64,000 nt of DNA from Anoplopoma fimbria (taxonomy: Eukaryota > Chordata > Actinopteri > Perciformes > Anoplopomatidae): contig NC_072467.1 in the NCBI RefSeq assembly GCF_027596085.1, positions 6,327,861 through 6,391,860 of the forward strand, written 5' to 3'. The notes below the pieces were generated by a model. The model saw only the letters and a program-made list of their open reading frames with translations, was not told the origin of the DNA and searched no databases. Positions 14,865-26,700 of the stretch are shown in pieces. The first letter of the stretch is position 1. Each line of letters starts with the position of its first letter. Position numbers and translations under genes: made by a program.

Positions 14865-15097
14865 CAGTACCAGTCAAAAGTTTGGACACACTTTCTCATT
14901 CAACTACTTTGAAGAATCTAAAATATAAAACATATTCTGGTTTGTTGAGCATTTGTTTGTTTACCACATAATTCCATATGTGTTCCTTCATAGTTTGGAT
15001 GTCTTCAATATTAATCTACAATGTAGAAAAAATAAAATAAATAAATTAAGAAAAACAATTGAATGAGAAGGTGTGTTCAAACCTTTGACTGGTACTG
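14865..15097. mobile_element. Tc1/mariner-type MITE, 233 bp
   Basis: Terminal inverted repeats of at least 39 bp bound the element. The left end begins CAGTACCAGTCAAAAGTTTG, and the right end read inward on the other strand begins CAGTACCAGTCAAAGGTTTG. Over 39 positions I count three mismatches. Both ends abut TA dinucleotides (14863-14864 and 15098-15099), the expected Tc1/mariner target duplication. The interior is about 155 bp of AT-rich DNA with no transposase frame, so the element is non-autonomous. This terminus is a familiar one in vertebrate, especially fish, genomes. It sits within (TA)n DNA, so the exact target duplication is ambiguous. Confidence 0.93.
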
Positions 15098-15200
15098 TAT
15101 ATATATATATATATATTATTATTATATTTATATATATTATTATTATTTTATTTTTTAAACCATCCTTTATTTTATTTTTGTGTTACCAAGTTAGATATAA

Positions 15201-15241
<41 letters not shown>
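15098..15241. repeat. (TA)n / (TAT)n low-complexity DNA
   Basis: An alternating TA run (15098-15116), an ATT-rich stretch to about 15160, and a second alternating AT array (about 15204-15241). The 62-codon frame across it, rich in Ile and Tyr, is a repeat reading, not a gene. Confidence 0.9.
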
Positions 15242-17300
15242 CATTTACATCCATAAATTAGCACAAACACCAAAACAAAACAGGACTAGATAGCTTCACA
15301 GAATGAAAATCAATATACAAACAACAACAGATGCTCACAGTCCTGTGGCATCAGTCCAACTGGGCAGAGTCAGCTATTGTTTTCCTAAACTTAGTATTAC
15401 TGGAACTTTCAGGGTAACAAATGGCCATACAGGCGCAATAGATCCATTCTACTATGTTGCTATTCGATGTCAACTCATGCAGAAATATTTAAATACCAAC
15501 TTCCAAGTCATAAAAGTAATTTTATTGTATTGTAAACAAAAAAATATTAATTCAATGTTATTACACTAAGGTACAACACACACCTTGTAACACTCTGACT
15601 GTGGGCAAGCAAGTATCACTCAAACATAACTAAATACATAAATAATTTCAATAACTTTCTTTAAGAAACAACTCACCATTTCAAACATGTTTATTTTAGT
15701 TCCATTCAGTTTGAACTGTGACATTTTCACATTCACTGTATGGATGTTTGTTTTCCATCTGTAGGAGGATGGAAAAATGTCGAGTCATGTTTACAACACT
15801 AGAATAAAACATTAGTTATGGACATGTAATGAGTCAAATGTGTCAACAATAACTTTCAATTTCTTTTATCATAGCAGTAATGAACAGATGGTACATTTAT
15901 CGTTAAGAAATTTTGCAATTGCTTTGACCTACACAGAGCCTATTACTTCCTGTTTGGCAGGTCATATTAAATTACCCTTTTCACAACAAAGTGCTTAATT
16001 TGCATTCTTTAAACATAATCAGAAGCTGTACCATGTTTTGCTAAATTGTTTAGCAATACTGGCAGAATAATGAGGCTAGAATAATCTGAACATGAACCTT
16101 TTTGTAAACAAAAATGATCCATCTCAGTCTGGAGACAGCTCTCATTGCAGCAGTGTCTCAGCAGTTTGAAAACAAGGATTCTAACATGCTTGAAACTGTG
16201 AGATTTCAATTGTATTCCCTGAATGAACATTGAGATAATTTGGGTTACATATAAGGTCAAAGAACAGCAGGAACACAAGAACTACAGTGTAATTTAAATG
16301 ATTTGGCAGAACAAATATCTCACAAATTCAAGTGAAGATCACTGGCTTGTAAAGATATTTAAATGGTTACATATTCAAGGAAGTCTGTAAATTACTTTTG
16401 TTGTTTTAAATGTACAATACTTTCATTGTAAGTATAACTTTGCTCACTCTTGAGGAACTTCAGCCCTAGAATCTAGTAATTTGTCATCAGCACCCTTCAA
16501 CTGACAAATAGAAAAGACCGACATACAAGAAAATGTGGATGAAGGTTAATAAATGTATTATTTTCCTCTGTGACCCTGTACACCTATTACATTTACCCAC
16601 TGTACATTTAGACATATTTCCTGCATCATGTCCCACAGCAGCATCTGATTTCAATCGCAAATACTCAACTTTAAATTATGGAGGGAGGACAATCTCAAAA
16701 GGCAGTTTCATTGTTACCTTTAAGTGAATCCTCCCTATAATGAACTGCAGACAACAGTAGATGTTACAGAATCAATTATGCCAGTCATTATGCAGGGAGA
16801 AATTTCACTGGTCCATTAGTCAAAGCTGTTAAAAGAACAAAAATCACTATGCTAAAACAAAGCAATGCAGACAATACATACAGTACTGGGTGTAGTAAAA
16901 GGTGCAAATCAATACACTGTGCAAAAAATAAATAAACAACAACAAAGAAAAAGAAGCAGGTGCAACTGTTTCCACTTGTGTAGCTGACTCATTGAGACTT
17001 TGATGCAAATTAAGTCAGCACTGTCTTTTCATCTCATCCACCATATGGGAGCATCAGGTTGAAAGGAAATAAACTTTTGCAGGTGCATTAAAACAAGGCA
17101 TGCTTAATAAAATGAAAAATGTGACATAAAACAAGAAGCTTTCCCTCTGTACCTGTTTTCTATTTTAAAATGTTACACGGATGCTTTGTTTTTATTATCC
17201 AAATATAACAACAGTTTTATATTTGATGGATTTATGACCTTTAATGACAATGTAGAAAAAAATAGATGTGGTGCGCAAATAACTCTTGACACTGTTTCTT
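15242..17300. other. non-coding, no gene seen
   Basis: AT-rich unique DNA. Frames at 15303-15569 (+) and 16009-16278 (-) of 88-89 codons have no recognisable features. Confidence 0.6.
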
Positions 17301-17302
17301 AA

Positions 17303-17400
17303 TTTAGCGCCGCAACAAAGGATTTAACCGATTAATCTGCATATTTAATTGATCAATGAATTAATCACTTAGTCTATAAAATTCCACAAAGGTGACAAAT
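17303..17400 (+). repeat. hAT-like interspersed repeat fragment
   Basis: The run GCGCCGCAACAAAGGATTT, followed by CGATTAATCTGCATATTTAA, ATTAATCACTTAGTCTATAAA and a diverged end, resembles a very common fish repeat built around CAACTAACGATTA and GATTAATC words ending in TCTATAAAAT. I recall the pattern as a non-autonomous hAT-type family, but the class is not proven here because no pair of termini or 8-bp duplication is visible. The copy is short and diverged. Confidence 0.5.
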
Positions 17401-19370
17401 ACAATTTTTAGATATTATGTCAAAAAAATAGGACTATCTGCCTACTGCTTGGCATGTTCAAATTTCCTGTACAGTCCTTTCAGGGATTGAGTGTAATTAT
17501 TTAGCCAGGGTAGTGGGTTTGATATTAAAGTTATATTAAATTAAATTATGAAACGAGACGGCACCTTAACAACAAATAGGGCCTAAAACACTGAAAATGG
17601 AAATGTTTAAAATTAGGAAAATCAGTTCTTTAATAAGAACAATAACACAGAGAACTTTCACCCAGAGGGCAAATTTGTTTTGCTGTTATATATTTAGATT
17701 TGGGAGCAGATGGCACAGATACCTGAATTAGCTTCTCCTCAAGGCCTCCGAGACAGAAGGGCCTACTGTCACAGATAACTGGGCTTGTATAAACAGGAGA
17801 TGACTAACAGGGAGAACACTGGGCAGTTCTATGTGGTGGAGATGGAAGAACGGAGCTGTCCATATTGCATTATGAACGAGTGGTATTTATGGTGCTGAAG
17901 GAGTTCATATGTCCGAAGCAATTGATTAACCTATTGCAAATAGCGATACTGAAAATGGGAGAATTGATATGGTTGCTAGACAGTCCTGCCATGAATAATG
18001 GAAGAGAGGCATGAGAATTCAATCAGACTGGTGTTAGGACCCCAGGGACGTCAGTAGTAGTGGGACTCGTCAGAATGAGTGGACGTCGGGGAAATGTTTT
18101 GGCTGCCTGATAGAGGAACATCCTTGTTGGTGACACACTACGAAATGTTTGTGGATAGTAGTTTGCCTCTAACCAATTTGGAAGTATGCCATTATTTCTA
18201 AATAGCTGCCTGCCTGCCCAGAAGAGGTTGAAATTGTCAATGTATGAAACACTATGGGCAGCGCAGGCCGATGAGAGCCAGATGTGCCGCGACAGAAGCC
18301 TGCTGTGAACTGCCCAATACCACGACCACAGGAGGGAAGAGGACTGGATATGTGGATGTGACTCACAGATCTTTTCAGTGGGCACGACAGTTGTACAAAG
18401 TCAGTTTCAGTAGTTCAGAGGGATTTTTAGGCTATCATTTGCACCACTGGGACAATGGCCATGGTAATATCAGGTTCATTTGCTAGGATTTTAAGGGCTT
18501 GCTATATCGCAACATGTGGCACATGAGTTCACAAGGATCCAGAAGCTGCTGGCCTAGAGACTCCACTTGTTGTTGTAGATGCCGGCTTATCACTGGGTAA
18601 CAGAGTTAGCAGAATTAGTCAGTGCAGGGTAGTAAAAAATAAGTAAAGAAAAAAAATGGAGTGTTAGTGATCAAGCAACAACCAGCCTCACAGTGCTACA
18701 CGGCCATGAGTCAGTTGTCACTTCCTTAGGGGATTAATGTGAGTCAGAGTGATGGGTCCCACTTCCACCTGTAGTTCTGAACCATCGCTCATCAGCAAGG
18801 GACAACACAGAGAACACGTTTGCTGCTTTTCATATGCATTAGGCAACTGTGGCACATAAACTGTACTTTGTACGATAGCTTGCAGCAGGCCTGTGTACTG
18901 CATCCAATCAGGGCATCTCTCTATGCAAGCTCCATCTGTCACCAAGGCATGCCACTGTGTGCGTGACCCAGGCCATGTGGGTAAGCTTTAGTGTGTTTTG
19001 AGTTCTTAGGCCCAGAGCCTGGGAGATAGGAGGAGTTGAGGTCCCTGGCACAAGAACCTCCATGGGTGACAGAGAGGAGAGAGAAACAGATGCCAGGCAA
19101 ATCTCCATGTCATCTTAGATTTTTACCAGTGTGGTAAAACAAAGTAAAACAAAGTAATCAGATTTCATTTTATGAAAGAGACACCAGTGGATTAAGGTAA
19201 AGGGTCAAATAAAATAAAGTTGGATATGTTAACATGCATTATTAGATACTGATTTGGTTGTCTTTTAGGGATTCAGATATTCTACTGGAATTATGTTTAT
19301 TGGCTTATAAATTCAATGACAACATTTTTTAAGTCTACTAAAACATTGCACAAGGCACCAATGCTAGGTT
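17401..19370. other. non-coding; one 120-codon minus frame, unassigned
   Basis: Mostly unique DNA. On the minus strand 18385-18023 stays open for 120 codons (contains NFNLFWAGRQLFRNNG and TFPRRPLILTSPTTTDVPGV), and an overlapping 80-codon frame runs on the plus strand. The texture suggests an old repeat rather than a host exon. I do not recognise the family and see no termini. Confidence 0.3.
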
Positions 19371-19374
19371 AAAT

Positions 19375-19475
19375 TAAGAGTATTGGTAGATAAGTTATGG
19401 TTGATTTATGGTTAGGGTTAGGCAACTAAAACAGGTAAGGGAAAGATTGTGATTAAAGTTAATAAAAGGGCAGAT
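19375..19475 (+). repeat. fragment of dispersed repeat (TTAGGCAACTAAAAC type)
   Basis: The words GGTTAGGGTTAGGCAACTAA and GATTGTGATTAAAGTTAA resemble the common fish repeat also present at 47260-47480 (there TTAAGGCAACAAAAGTACTT). This is a short and diverged copy. Confidence 0.4.
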
Positions 19476-22400
19476 GTTTACAACATGCTCTCCCAAATTA
19501 CATTTTCCCCATTGGCATCGGAGGTAATTTGTAAGGTGTGAAATTGTCTAATATGGAAATAATTTCCATGGCTACTGGGATTGTAAATTAACATGATAAA
19601 CCACTTGCTATGGCATCACTCGAGTATGTCTGGTACTGGAAATAGGCAAAAACAACCTGGAGAGCGAGTCCCTCTCCCCATAGTGTTCAAACAGCCTCAA
19701 ACTGCCATCAGGTCGTGGCAAAGAACCACATCTATAGGAGTGTTTAATCATATGTGACCATGCTTTGCAGAGCCAATAGAGGATTTAAGCTTAGCATACA
19801 CATTTCAGGCATTCTGTTGCTCTGAAACATGCTCAGAAAACCCCAGTTTGTATTAAAGTGTGAAATTTGTGTACCAGCACACCCCCTCATGTTTATCTAT
19901 CGGCATTTCATCCGCAGTCAGAACAAACCCTTGGATTTGCTCGCCAGGTTCGGCTGCTCATAGGCAGACTTTGATAAGCTGCCCCACATAGTAATGCTGA
20001 ATCAACAGCAGCTAAAGTGTAACTTCAGGGCCTACTAATCATAAAATTGTAACAAGACCTCAGTTTGAAGTTTCAGCGCCTTATAGGAGAACACACTGTC
20101 CCCTTGTGTGTTCAGTTCTATTTTACTGCAGCTTTACATTTAAGGCTTGGCCTGGAGTCCACAAGAAATCACAGCAGGGGTTTGGACCACCATCTACATC
20201 CCCATTGATCTCCATTTCTCTGTTTAAGGGTTTCAGCACTTTGTGTGTAAAAGTATATCAAAAGCTCTTGTGTGTGTCATATAAAAATAATGACACCAGA
20301 AGGGTACAATGAGGAGAGGCTAAAAACAATCAACTCTTTATGACTTTGATGAGCCCAGAGGGGAAAGAAATCTCTTTCAATTCTCTTCATAAGATCATTA
20401 TTAACTATGTATTTTACATCTCTCCAGACAGAATAATAGAACTTTGGCTGTCTTTTTTTCCTTATTTCTCTCTTTTAAAACTTGAATATAATGCATGTGC
20501 AATCAAGCGGAAACCACAAGGTTTTTTAGAATTTGTTCCAAATTAATTGCAGTCCCATAGTCCCACAACACAACTGCTTTGTTTCTTGCAACCATTCACT
20601 GAACCCATCATATCATGCATGCGGTTAGTAAAACTTCTAGTAAACTTCATCTATGAACAGTCGATTGTGGCTTATATTTTTGCATTTATGCACTATATCT
20701 AAACATTTGTCTTTTTGCCATTAAAAGGCATTATCATAATTTCAATTTTACTTTACTGCCTAATTATAGAATACCTTTTTTGTAATTAAGATATTTGATA
20801 AAGCATTTTTTTATTAAAAGCTTTACATTTAATATTAATCCCATATTCCATTTGTTCACAGTTTTATTTTAAAATGTATGAGTTATGTTTTAATGCACTA
20901 CTGTATATTGCTGTTGAAATAAATCCCATCATGCTAGTCTTTTAAACGAGACTTAGTCATTAAAATGCAAAAAAATAGAATTTAGGCCTTGAGCTTGCAA
21001 TCTTACAGAGTTGGCAATTCATTTTGTTGTCAGCATATTTTTTTTTTTACCATATCTCACATTTTACTGACCTCACTTTTCTCCAAGCAAACTTTCTCTG
21101 ATAAAATGTATGAGCAAAGGCCCTGTCTGTGCTCTAAGGGGAACATTTCTAACCAAAAAGTGTGTTTGTACGAGGCTATTGTGACATCACTTTGCTCCTT
21201 TAGATGTACAGTTGCCTGCTGCTATACTGTGTGTGGGAGATTTATTCCTGAGCTTTGTCTTGTGTGTGTGAACAATCAATGAGAACATAACCTGTTTAAA
21301 GCAGGTTGTCGGGGTTATATTGGAGGGCTGCTGACATTGAGTGCAATGTTTTGGTTTACAGATGAAAGAGCCAAATAAAAGACAATTCAAAATGTAAATT
21401 ATTCACATTTGACACTCAGGGTTGTGAGAGAATTAATATATCATTAATCAATAAACAGGTTAAGTTAATATTCCTCATGCCGTAATCCAGGGGGAGTAAT
21501 AGTGCACCAATCAAGTTCAGAGGTCATCTGAATATGGTGCAGGCATGCAAATAAGTACAATAATAAAGAGAAAGATATGCCATCATAAAACTTTGAGGAC
21601 CATTCATAAAGCATTTTTTTTTTCAGACCCTTTTTTTTTTTTTACTGCTTAGAAGACTGCTAACAATGCACATGATTAACTGTATCACTTACCCTCTGCC
21701 ACTTCTCTTCTTTGTATTTGAAATGCATCTACTCAGGCCTCCAAACAATATCTTTAGTTTAAATTAAATTTCTCATTTCTCAGTCACTGATATTGTGCTT
21801 CTTTCTCAGAGTCTCAATCCAGCCATTTATTGTCTAACCTTTTAACTACATCATAATGAACTTGGAAATGTAAAAGTCTATAAATGAGTTAAATTAGTTT
21901 TTAGCCAGATTTGCCCTGCAATGCATTTTACTGAAGTGTTTCTAATATGAAGTTTATACTCAGAGTTATAAATCAAGTGTAACTCCCCTTTCAATTATCA
22001 CTGTGATTTAAATTGAGTCTGGTCGCAATGCAGGTGTTATGTTGGGGAAAGCATTTGAAAAATAAAGGCGATTGGCTTTGAGAAGAGCTTTAAGCTAACG
22101 TGATTGGATAAAGTGAACAAGGAAGGAGTTGTCTCTTTCATTTTGAATTAAAAGATAATAACGGGAAGTGGGAAAATATAGAATATGAAAAAGATTAAGA
22201 GTTGTGTGCAAAAACTCACCTTGGTGAGCAGGTTCGGATCTTGAAATATAAATGTGCTTGCTCCAATGTGAATGTAGATACTGGTGGTGATGAGTAAAAA
22301 TACAATAACTGGTGAGGCCAAGAATGCTCCCTGCAGAAAAGCCTGTCTTCCCCAAGAGCAAGCATAATAATAATGAGAGTTCAAATATTCTCTGTGTGTG

Positions 22401-22930
22401 TTATTTGCTGTAAATGCTTTTCTATCATCGGTCCAATCGATTTTGTCATTACAGGAAGTGTACTGTATGTCTAATCTAATGATCATTTACTGATCAATAT
22501 AGTTTATAACATTATTACTTACATGATTTCCAACCTATATGAAGGGATAGAGTCAGGTGGTGTACCGTAAAGGGTCCTGATGTAGATAATAATCTTCCTG
22601 AATGAACATAAATTTTGCCAACTGGCCTTCCCCCAAAGCGATAAATAAATATGCTCAAGTGTCTGTCCAGTTTATCCTACTGTGAGTTTTATCCAGCAGC
22701 CTTAAACATAACTGCTGCAGTTTTATTAGTCATCTCATCTTCATATCAAACCCTCATTACCAACTGTGTAGATGTGGTGATAATTATTGTCCCCTAGTGA
22801 AAGCTAGTGTGAAAGAGTGTACCCTGCAATAATTCCCCTACCTCAATAGTATACCGGTAGTATTGCTGCTTGATGCTTAATGTACTAACGTTAAAACTAA
22901 ACTTTTTAATTTCCTTTGAATCAAATAGCA
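19476..22930. other. non-coding, no gene seen
   Basis: AT-rich unique DNA with poly-T runs near 21045 and 21625. Frames up to 112 codons on the minus strand at 22148-22486 overlap each other in several phases and have no recognisable domain. Confidence 0.55.
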
Positions 22931-22934
22931 ATTC

Positions 22935-23110
22935 TAGAGAATGCTGCAAGCAGCACTTCCGGGGGGCCAGGCAATTGGCCCGCTCAAAACGGGTACGCCC
23001 CGAACTTGGAGTGCACTAGTTAGATACAAAGACACATGCATAAGCAAGGTCCGAAAATACTATGTGTCGGTAACCTGGTATTAATGTGAACTTCCTGGCC
23101 CGTTAGATAA
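22935..23110 (+). repeat. interspersed repeat with GC-rich head
   Basis: An abrupt GC-rich insert in AT-rich DNA. It starts with the hairpin TGCTGCAAGCAGCA (22942-22955) followed by GGGGGGCCAGGCAATTGGCC and a stretch of CpG-bearing sequence. The GCTGCAAGCAGC plus GGGGGGCC opening is a widespread fish repeat. I do not know its formal name, and no coding frame is present. Confidence 0.5.
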
Positions 23111-24955
23111 CCGCATGCATTTATGTGTATCCTGCTTTTCAACACAGAAGTCAAACCGCACGCTGCTTTTAAGTTATTCTGAAAGCATCATAACAAATAG
23201 TAAGACTCCTTTCCACCTTGATGAATATTTTGAGATGTCATGCCTCTGGGTTTCCTTTTAAATGATGGATCAACTAAAAGAAATATGGTGTCACCTGATT
23301 CTGAGTAAGCATCCACTGAGGCTCACTGTTTGATAACTGTGCTTGGAAAAAAAGGTAAAAGCTCTCATAGTGGAGAGAATCACACCAGCAGAGTTTAGAG
23401 CATTCTAAAAGTGCATTATATCCACAGGAAGAAGCCCTGCTTAGACATGAAATTGACTCATGCTGTTTGCAACTTCTTCCACTCAGCTGGAGTCCTTCAA
23501 TCTAAAGAGCCTCGGGTTTCCAAAGTCCTCTCTCCTTCTACTGTTGGAACTGCATCTTAAACAAACAAACAGCAGCACTGCCCTGAGAACAGTGATGCTA
23601 GCAAAAATGCAAAATGTATTCTAAACAGCAGCTATTTGCATCAGCTTTTGAAGTAAATGCAACATGATGGCATACAATATCATTTTTTATTTAATAAATA
23701 AACAACACACAACACAGCATTTTACATCAAAAGCTAGGATTTCTTAGTACTTTCTAGTACACATCAGTACTTACTAGTTGCATGTAGCTACTAAATGCCC
23801 AGCTTGTTGATGAAAACTCGAAATCAAAGAGCTAAATGATTGGTTTTACATTATAAATGCATTTCAACATTACTTTATATATAATTCATATTGCAGCTTT
23901 GCCTTTGATTCAAATTGGCATCAATAAACAAAAAGCTGGCTAAAACTGACATTTTGCCCGAATACCTTTTAGTAGCGAATCTGGTAGATTCAGCTGATCT
24001 TTTTGTGAGGAAAAAGCTACAATGTTGATGTAAATGTAAACATATTACGGTCATAGTACACAGACTTTTTCCACAAAGAAACATTTGTCACTGGAAATAA
24101 CTAGCATTAAAACCTGTCAAGAGAGGATATACTTTGAAGATAGTTCACTTCAACAAGCTTTTACCCTGTATTACATGAGCTGTGGAGAGAAATCTGGGAA
24201 ATGGAGTCATTGAAGCATTGAAAGTATATGCCAGAACAGAATCTATTATCCAATGTCCATTTCAAAGACGTCCATAATTAATCTCTAATAGATATTAGAA
24301 ATTAATTATGACCTGTTTTCAATACCTATAAGAAGCTTATAATACATAATTAGCAATACTAATGACAAGATATTTTAATCCATCAAAATACAATCTTTTA
24401 TTTCTTTATCATTTGAATTGTGTGTTTTTATAATGAAAAAAAACGTAAAAGGATAACATTTCAATTTTTTTAAGGTTTACACTGACTTCAGAGTGGTTTA
24501 AATGTTTTTTGGAAGGTGCTAAAAAAAACAAAAAACAGTCTGGAGCCTTTTAAACCAGCTGCTATAATCAAACAACAAAGGGATCTGTCGATATGGATCA
24601 TCATTGATCAGCAATAAGTATCGGCTGCAAACAAACTATAAAAACGTCTATTTGCTCTCTTTTTATTGTGTTGATCAGATCCTCGATGTAATCCTTGACT
24701 CTGATCAGTGATACGATCCGAAACGTCTGGTCCTTTCTATAGGTATTAGTGTTGCTTGCAAGCCCACTGGTAAAGTAAGGAACTCTGTCTATATACAGAA
24801 AAAGCCTTGGGCAACTCGATTCAGCCCCATAGAGAATTATAACTTTACGCTCTACTCAGATGAATTTGTAGCATACGGAAAAGACCGTGGTACGCTGTCG
24901 AACCTATTTTGCTCTTGGTGGAGGATGTGACCCATCTCCTTTTTAAATCCACAAA
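23111..24955. other. non-coding, no gene seen
   Basis: AT-rich unique DNA. Around 24590-24740 several GATCA words and a GATACGATCCGAAACG motif hint at an old repeat that I cannot place. Confidence 0.5.
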
Positions 24956-24959
24956 AAAG

Positions 24960-25810
24960 CAGGGCTCGACAGTAACAGATGCAAGGTTGCCATTGGCAAC
25001 CATTTTGAAAAATTGGTAAACAATTCTTGGTCTTTTGTTGCATGTGATGGCAATACTTTTTTATTTTTTTATTTGTTGCATTAGTGATATTTGAATATTG
25101 CTGTTAACGTCAAAACCATAAACAGACAACGATGCACGAGACAATGCCGGACATGCAATTACTCAGGTGGCGGAGCATATAATGTAGTTGGACTGCTTGG
25201 GTTTTGTTCTGTAACTGTAATAAGATAAGATAATCCTTTATTAGTCCCGCAGCGGGGAAATTTGCAGGCTTACAGCAGCATAGAGTAAAGTGCACACAAG
25301 AGACATAGTAGAAGAAAGACAAGATAAAAATAAAAAATGAAAATAAAAAAAACAAGTATTATAAATAAGCAATAAGAAACAGTAGAAAAACAACAATAAC
25401 TGAAATATTATATTTACAGACAGAAAAAACTATTTTAACTATTTTAACTATTATTGCACAGTGTAATGTATTGCACAGGTTTTTATTGTCATGTTTTTAT
25501 TGTCATGTGTCATGTGGTCTGCTGGGAGCAGAGTTGGTTGTGCAGCCTGACAGCAGCTGGAAGGAAGGACCTGCGGTACCTCTCCTAATACAGCTTTTAC
25601 ATCACATTTTCTTTATAAAGCTAACGTATAATTTTATAGTATCATAATTACGTTAAATATAAGGTTACTAAAAACGGCAACCGGATTGCTGATGCCTGGT
25701 TGCAAGCCTGGCGACCACTTTTAAAAGAAAGTGTTCAGACCTGCAAACATGTTTTCAATAACTCTGTCAAAACAAGGTTGGACAGTAACTGTTGCTAACT
25801 CTTTATTTAG
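24960..25810. repeat. repeat complex with nested fragment
   Basis: The outer parts (24962-25020 and about 25660-25810) carry related words, GCTCGACAGTAACAGATGC and GGTTGGACAGTAACTGTTGC, in the same orientation, and both are rich in GGCAACC-type words. They may be two pieces of one repeat family. Between them lies a distinct fish repeat at about 25219-25590, listed separately. Boundaries are approximate. Confidence 0.35.
25219..25590 (-). mobile_element. fish dispersed repeat (ATCCTTTATTAGTCCC type)
   Basis: It begins AAGATAAGATAATCCTTTAT, then TAGTCCCGCAGCGGGGAAAT, and ends about 370 bp later near GCAGCCTGACAGCAGCTGGA and GGACCTGCGGTACCTCTCC. Both ends match a repeat I recognise as abundant in teleost genomes and that I believe derives from a non-LTR element, oriented with its simple GATAA repeat as the 3' tail. 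No reverse-transcriptase frame remains. The class and orientation are inference. Confidence 0.55.
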
Positions 25811-26469
25811 AAAGAAAACTGTTAAATATTTAAGTGTACCAGACACTTCAACTTCAGTAATTAAGACGTTTGAATAGACAGATATTGCCGCGATTGCAAA
25901 GACTACGCAGTAAGAACTTAATAAATTAACTTAAATAAATATTTTCTGTTTGTGTGTGGCCATGAGATCCTTAAGTTTAAGGAGCAGACGGTTTGAAAGC
26001 GTGCGTCTGAACAGATGCAGTTGCCTGGCTGCTTATTTTAATTCCTCACAGCGGATGTTTTTCTGTGTTCTTCCAGGGCTTTATGCCACTGATCTAAATT
26101 ACCCGCATACATAAGCGTATCTAAGGCAAACTTTTACTTTTGAAGATTTGGAGATGGAATGTTGTGAATATGAGAAAATAAATATAATAAATGCTATGTT
26201 GGGGGCTTGAAATATAACAATCTTGAAATCGTGGGATTTCATTATTCACAAAAACAAAGTCCAAAATAAAGTTATTCAAGCTTAATGATCAGGGATGATC
26301 ATTCAATTTTCTTTAATGATTATTAACAGCTGATTTTGCATTCAAAGCATCTGTTTTTGATATACTTCATCAATTATTCATTACTTCAGGATTCCTTTCA
26401 TTAGGAAAAATGTACTTACCGAATTTTCATAAACATGTGCGTAACTCATAGCATCAGATTTGCAAGAGA

Positions 26470-26700
26470 CATTGACCGGGCTGTTGGTGAGGCAGAGGCA
26501 GCTGTGTTTTATAATGCAGTTTGCATTCTCTATTCCCCATTAAATCCATTCCTCGGGACAGACTTCAACTTGTGACCCCTCTATTAGCCCTCATGCACCC
26601 GGCCTGGTGATTAGAGGAACATTAGGAAATTAAAGGCAAATTGCATTACCAGGGAAACAGATGGAGGTGCTGCTGAGGACCAAACATACAGGACAGGGAA
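26470..26700. promoter_or_regulatory. possible conserved non-coding element
   Basis: A stretch with many AT-rich homeobox-type words (TTTATAATGCAG, AACATTAGGAAATTAAAGG, GCAAATTGCATTACC) and no simple repeats or open frame, set in lower-complexity flanks. Palindromic GCAAATTGC is present. Judged from texture only. Confidence 0.15.

Noticed and set aside
18023..18385. 120-codon minus-strand frame as a host exon
   Set aside because: No recognisable domain, overlaps other frames on both strands, no splice context; kept only as an unassigned open frame.
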